From assembly GCA_030740315.1 (NCBI GenBank), contig JASLXN010000016.1:1-16492 (forward strand): a stretch of DNA of 16,492 nt. Reading direction: 5' to 3'. Source of the DNA: Dehalococcoidia bacterium (GTDB taxonomy: Bacteria; Chloroflexota; Dehalococcoidia; JACVQG01; JAHKAY01). The notes beneath the pieces were generated by a model. The model was given only the letters and a program-made list of their open reading frames with translations. It searched no databases and was not told where the DNA came from. A program made the position numbers and the translations under genes. Shown in pieces: positions 13,096-16,492 of this stretch (positions are counted from its first letter, which is position 1; each line of letters starts with the position of its first letter).

Positions 13096-15261
13096 TCAGA
13101 CCTTCTCTACCTGGACCAGGCCGGTGTTGTAGGGGAATGAGCCGCCCGGCGAGTAGGCGTCCTTGGTGAGCACATTGGCGCAGCCGCCGCGGTCCACACC
13201 CTCCTTATCGGGGTCGTACCAGGCCCCGTGAGGCACATCCACCACCCCGGGCACAATCCGCTCCGTCACCCGGACCGGCAGCTCCATCACACCGCGGTCA
13301 TTGAACACACGAACCATATCACCCTCGGCTATGCCGCGGGCCTGGGCATCCACCGAGTTCAGCATCACCACCTGGCGCTGGGTCTCCCGAATCCAGGGGA
13401 GGTTCTCAAACTGGCTGAGTGCCCGGCGGCGGAAGTGGGTGGTTATGAGCATGAGGGGGTAGTTCTGTGCTAGGGGGTCGTTTGGGGTCTCCCAGCCCTC
13501 AAAGTACTGGGGCAGGGGAGGGATATCCGGCTGGGCCAACTCGGCCCAGTGCTGGGAGTAGATTTCTATCTTCCCGGATGGTGTCTTGAAGGCGATATTA
13601 TCAGGGTCCTCAATCTGCTGCTGGAAGGCCACATAAGGCTCGTCGAGCGGGAGCCTGTAGATGACCTCTTTGCGGAATTGCTCAAAATCGGGCACCTCGC
13701 TTCTGGAGACGGCCTCCCTCAGGTACTCCTCCTCGTTCTGGTCGCCGTAGCTGGTGATGCCCAGCTTTTCGGCCAGGCCCCGGCCAATATCAAGGTGGGA
13801 GCGGGTCTCTCCACAAGGCTCAATGCATTTATTGACGAACCCGTAGTAGGCACCCCCCACCCCCTGGTCTATGTCATTGCGCTCCAAGAAGGTGGTGGTG
13901 GGTAGGATGATATCGGCGAACTTGGCAGTGGGAGTCATGAACTGCTCCATAACCACTAGGAAGTCCAGGGCCTTGAGAGCTTTAGCAATCTTATTAGTAT
14001 TGGGGAACTGGTTGAGGTAGTTGCAGTTCACCACCAAGGCCAGCTTGCAATCCGCGTGGAAGCCGCCCGCCTTACCCTTGAGGATAAAATCCGGTATTTC
14101 GTTGTAGTGCACCCGGGAGGCTTTGTAGCTGGTGGGAGAGCCCCGGGGCGGCTCAGGCACATCGTCCACGGGGTTGGGGACCTTGATGGGGGACCTCATC
14201 TTGAGGGGGTAGCCACCGATGATGGACTCCCAGGCCCGTCCCGCAGCATCGCCACCGTGGATGCCTACATTGCCCGTCATGGCCGCCAGGATGCTGGCCG
14301 CCCGGTGGTACTGCTCGCCGTAGGCGGTGCGGCCGGGGGCGATGCCCGCCATGAGGGCCGCCGGCTTATTATTAGCGTACTCCCGGGCCAGGGCGACGAT
14401 GGTATCCGCCGGCACCCCGGTTATGGCCTCCGCCCACTGCGGGTTCTTGGGGGTGCCGTCGTTAGTCCCCAGCACACTGTCCTTGAACTGGTCGAACCCG
14501 GAAGCATAGGTGTCTAGGAACTTCTGGTCCTGCAGATTTTCGGTGATTATCACATAGGCCATAGCCAGGGCCATAGCGGCATCCGTGCCGGGGCGGATGG
14601 GAATCCACTGGTGGGCGCAGGCGGATGCGGTATCTGTGAACTTGGGGTCTATAGAAATCACCCGTGCCCCCTTCTCTTTGGCCTGCACCAGGTACCAGGC
14701 GGTGTTGGTGCCGCATATGGTGGTGGCGGGGTCCCAACCCCACAGGATGATGAACTTAGAGTTCAGCAAATCATCCCGGTTGTTGGCGGTGGCGAAACTG
14801 CCGTAGGTGGCCCGAGAGGCGTACATGCCCCCACCGAAGGAGGTGAGGCCCCAAGGCATGGTAAAGCCACCCGCCAGCCCCATGACCCGCTGGATGGCCC
14901 TGCCGTTGTGGACATAGGACAGGTCACCCCCCATGTTTATGACCAACATGCTGGCGGGACCGTAGATGTCCCTGACCCGGGTAACCTCTCCGGCCACGGT
15001 CTCCAGGGCCTCGTCCCAGGATATCCTCTCAAACTTGGCCTCACCCCGCTCCCCTACCCGCTTCAGGGGGTATAGCAGCCTGTCCGGTGCGTAGACCCGC
15101 TGCCGATAGGCCCGGCCCCTCAGGCACGCCCTTAGCTGTGGCTCCGGGCCGCTGTCCGTATCAATACGGGTGATAACGCCGTCTTTTACATGGACCTGAA
15201 GGACACAAGTGCCGCCACAGTGGCTGGCACAGGTGGTGCCGATAACTTTCTCCTCGGCCAT
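13096..15261 (-). CDS. DMSO-reductase-family molybdopterin oxidoreductase, catalytic subunit (DmsA-like)
   Basis: A 721-residue catalytic subunit that binds bis-MGD cofactor and an N-terminal [4Fe-4S] cluster. The cluster motif is Cys11, Cys15, Cys19 and Cys46, the DmsA-type spacing, followed by LRGRAYRQRVYAPDRLLYPL and FERISWDEAL, both typical of DmsA. Cofactor-binding segments include VISIDPKFTDTA, PIRPGTDAAMALAMAY, MTGNVGIHGGD and, near the C-terminus, RVFNDRGVMELPV. The molybdenum ligand cannot be fixed by eye; Ser149 in MYASRAT is a candidate. There is no twin-arginine signal, unlike periplasmic DmsA, so the enzyme is probably cytoplasmic. The ATG at 15261 follows GGGGTGAG. The substrate is unknown: an S- or N-oxide reductase, a hydroxytransferase and an organic-acid oxidoreductase are all possible. 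Confidence 0.93.
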   Translation of the reverse strand: MAEEKVIGTTCASHCGGTCVLQVHVKDGVITRIDTDSGPEPQLRACLRGRAYRQRVYAPDRLLYPLKRVGERGEAKFERISWDEALETVAGEVTRVRDIYGPASMLVINMGGDLSYVHNGRAIQRVMGLAGGFTMPWGLTSFGGGMYASRATYGSFATANNRDDLLNSKFIILWGWDPATTICGTNTAWYLVQAKEKGARVISIDPKFTDTASACAHQWIPIRPGTDAAMALAMAYVIITENLQDQKFLDTYASGFDQFKDSVLGTNDGTPKNPQWAEAITGVPADTIVALAREYANNKPAALMAGIAPGRTAYGEQYHRAASILAAMTGNVGIHGGDAAGRAWESIIGGYPLKMRSPIKVPNPVDDVPEPPRGSPTSYKASRVHYNEIPDFILKGKAGGFHADCKLALVVNCNYLNQFPNTNKIAKALKALDFLVVMEQFMTPTAKFADIILPTTTFLERNDIDQGVGGAYYGFVNKCIEPCGETRSHLDIGRGLAEKLGITSYGDQNEEEYLREAVSRSEVPDFEQFRKEVIYRLPLDEPYVAFQQQIEDPDNIAFKTPSGKIEIYSQHWAELAQPDIPPLPQYFEGWETPNDPLAQNYPLMLITTHFRRRALSQFENLPWIRETQRQVVMLNSVDAQARGIAEGDMVRVFNDRGVMELPVRVTERIVPGVVDVPHGAWYDPDKEGVDRGGCANVLTKDAYSPGGSFPYNTGLVQVEKV

Positions 15262-15287
15262 AGCTCACCCCCCTATGATTTAGGGAT

Positions 15288-15316
15288 ATCTTAGTGCTGT
15301 TTCAGGGCGGAGTCAA
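15288..15316 (-). promoter_or_regulatory. Promoter of the molybdoenzyme operon
   Basis: On the minus strand TTGACT (15316-15311), a 17-base spacer and TAAGAT (15293-15288). Transcription should begin near 15281, leaving a 20-base leader with the ribosome binding site. Confidence 0.7.
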
Positions 15317-15445
15317 TCCGAGCAGTACTGCAACCAGCTACCATTCTTTGCCGAACAAGCTCGGAGAAAAACTCGGGGTCGCTAGATCCACCAGCCCCCC
15401 CTGGAGGCTGTACTTGAGCCACTCCTAAAAATGCGCCTTGCAGCG

Positions 15446-15468
15446 CACCCTTTGACAAGCTCAGAGTG
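15446..15468. repeat. Copy of a widespread 'GACAAGCTCA' intergenic repeat
   Basis: CACCCTTTGACAAGCTCAG plus AGTG resembles the very common environmental-bacterial repeat built on CTTCGACAAGCTCAGG. It has imperfect CACCCT/AGAGTG ends. Confidence 0.5.
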
Positions 15469-15479
15469 GCAGCATAGGT

Positions 15480-15493
15480 CTCTTCCTGAAGAG
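15480..15493. terminator. Short hairpin after the lyase-like gene
   Basis: CTCTTC-CT-GAAGAG is a perfect 6-base inverted repeat, 16 bases after the stop codon of the minus-strand gene. No T-run follows, so termination is only suggested. Confidence 0.3.
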
Positions 15494-15508
15494 CGCCAAG
15501 AGCTGCCC

Positions 15509-16492
15509 CTACTTAACGGGGAACCAGCCGTGCTTCCAGGGAAAATCGCCGCCAGGGGGATCAAAGGGGGGAAGGCCCCGGTCCACCCGGTCCCGGTAGG
15601 GGCTGGTAATAGGCTCCGCATACGGGGACAGGCCGTCTGCATAGGCAGAGGGGCCCTTCTTGAAGTGCCGGGCCTGCTCCAGGGTCTCCACGAAGGGCAT
15701 GTTGATGTCAAAGAGCTTACCCCTCCGGGGGCGGGGTCCGGCCTTGGACACATGGCCGTAGAGGGGGCGGCCCACTATGTCCTCCGCCATCCACGCACAT
15801 TCCACAAGCCTGTCCATATCCACACCCGTGTCTATTCCCATGTCCTCCAGCATGTGGATGGTGTCCTCGGTAGGGACCATGCCGGTGGCCCGTCCGTTAC
15901 CACAGTAAGGGCAACCGCCGAAGCCGCCGATGGTGCCGTCCAATTCCAGGGTATCTTCCGGCCCCAGCACCCGCATGGCGGCGTATACCGATGCCAAGGC
16001 CATGTTGCGGCCGTTGTGCAGGTGCAGATTGAAATGCCTTACCTCCGGCCAGCGCTCCTTCACGCGGTAGACGCTCTCCTCCACCTTGTGCGGCATACAC
16101 CAACTCATGGGGTCCAAGAGGCCCACGCTCACCACCGGGACTCCCACCTCCACCCACATGCGGTGCTCTATCTCTAACAGGGCCATCAGGGCGTCTACCG
16201 GGAAATCGCCGAGGAAGTTGGAACCCCATGCCGAGGTCACGCCGACACCCGCCTCCTTCGCACCCCGCTCCACAGCGCCCGCCACTATCTGAGGCCATCC
16301 CGCCACCTGCTGCATCTGGGAGCGGTTGATGTTGCGGCGGGTAAACACATCGCACATGTGGCAACTGAGCCTAGGCCAGGGGTCCTCCTCAATGGTGAGG
16401 GGAGGACAGTACTGCCTGGCACGCTCCACCCCTCGTGGGTTGAGTGCCAGGGCGGAATAAGTGACACCGGGCCGCGGCTTGAACCGGGATAC
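15509..16492 (-). CDS. HMG-CoA-lyase-like (DRE-TIM family) protein, 5' end cut by window edge
   Basis: The reading frame is open to the right edge (328 codons seen). The first residues, FKPRPGVTYSALALNPRGVE, match the HMG-CoA lyase core (the 'YS.L..N..G.E' strand), so the true start lies outside. Further motifs are HLHNGRNMALASVYAAM, which would supply the metal-binding HxH, and TIGGFGGCPY with the catalytic-type Cys, then TEDTIHMLEDMGIDTG. After GHVSKAGP, where such lyases usually end, about 75 more residues follow, rich in Pro, Asp and aromatic residues (INMPFVETLEQARHF, then PPFDPPGGDFPWKHGW). The usual GDTIG-type segment reads GLLDPMSWC. Expected reaction: aldol-type cleavage or condensation of an acyl-CoA; the substrate is not known. 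The molybdoenzyme gene lies downstream with its own promoter. Confidence 0.82.
   Translation of the reverse strand, partial: VSRFKPRPGVTYSALALNPRGVERARQYCPPLTIEEDPWPRLSCHMCDVFTRRNINRSQMQQVAGWPQIVAGAVERGAKEAGVGVTSAWGSNFLGDFPVDALMALLEIEHRMWVEVGVPVVSVGLLDPMSWCMPHKVEESVYRVKERWPEVRHFNLHLHNGRNMALASVYAAMRVLGPEDTLELDGTIGGFGGCPYCGNGRATGMVPTEDTIHMLEDMGIDTGVDMDRLVECAWMAEDIVGRPLYGHVSKAGPRPRRGKLFDINMPFVETLEQARHFKKGPSAYADGLSPYAEPITSPYRDRVDRGLPPFDPPGGDFPWKHGWFPVK

Noticed and set aside
15452..15480. Plus-strand TTGACA with TAGGTC after 17 bases
   Set aside because: It lies in a common intergenic repeat and no plus-strand gene follows.
15431..16177. Plus-strand open frame of 248 codons
   Set aside because: Antisense to the lyase-like gene with clear motifs.

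Overview
The window is about 16.5 kb of GC-rich bacterial chromosome. The style of the arginine enzymes (the 'PHALLRE...GTT' end of ArgB, the ArgH N-terminus), the CoA-transferase/dehydrogenase accessory genes and the GC-rich palindromic intergenic repeats all suggest an uncultured Chloroflexota, most likely of the Dehalococcoidia type. This placement is an inference from gene style only. No rRNA, tRNA or CRISPR array was seen.

Positions 1-5170 (all minus strand) hold an arginine biosynthesis cluster, read in the order argJ, argB, a 490-bp gap, argD, argG, argH (cut by the window edge). Together they cover ornithine acetyl transfer, acetylglutamate phosphorylation, acetylornithine transamination and the last two steps to arginine. 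argC and argF are not in the window. Adjacent genes abut or overlap except at the gap, which is full of palindromes.

Positions 5214-7215 (plus strand) hold a nitroreductase and a CaiB/BaiF-type CoA transferase, each with a recognisable promoter. Positions 7243-10306 (minus strand) hold a small accessory catabolic-looking set: a VOC (glyoxalase/epimerase-like) protein, a chimeric relic joining the N-terminus of a BadF-type ATPase to the C-terminus of a CaiB transferase, a 3-hydroxyisobutyrate-dehydrogenase-like protein, a dienelactone-hydrolase-like protein and an 82-residue protein of unknown function.

Positions 10307-16492 (minus strand) hold two tandem SCO1/SenC-type lipoproteins, a DmsB-like four-cluster ferredoxin, a DmsA-like molybdopterin oxidoreductase and, cut by the edge, an HMG-CoA-lyase-like protein with a long C-terminal tail. 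The oxidoreductase pair has no Tat signal and no membrane anchor subunit in view.

The most unusual feature is a dispersed, diverged repeat of about 80-115 bp, present four times (5118-5230, 10381-10437, 10759-10850, 12408-12520), always in the same orientation. Each copy carries a sigma70-like promoter. In three copies a start codon sits exactly where transcription should begin. In one of these the start codon is that of argJ, so the repeat appears to supply the argJ promoter and its first codons. In the other two it opens short leader-like reading frames.
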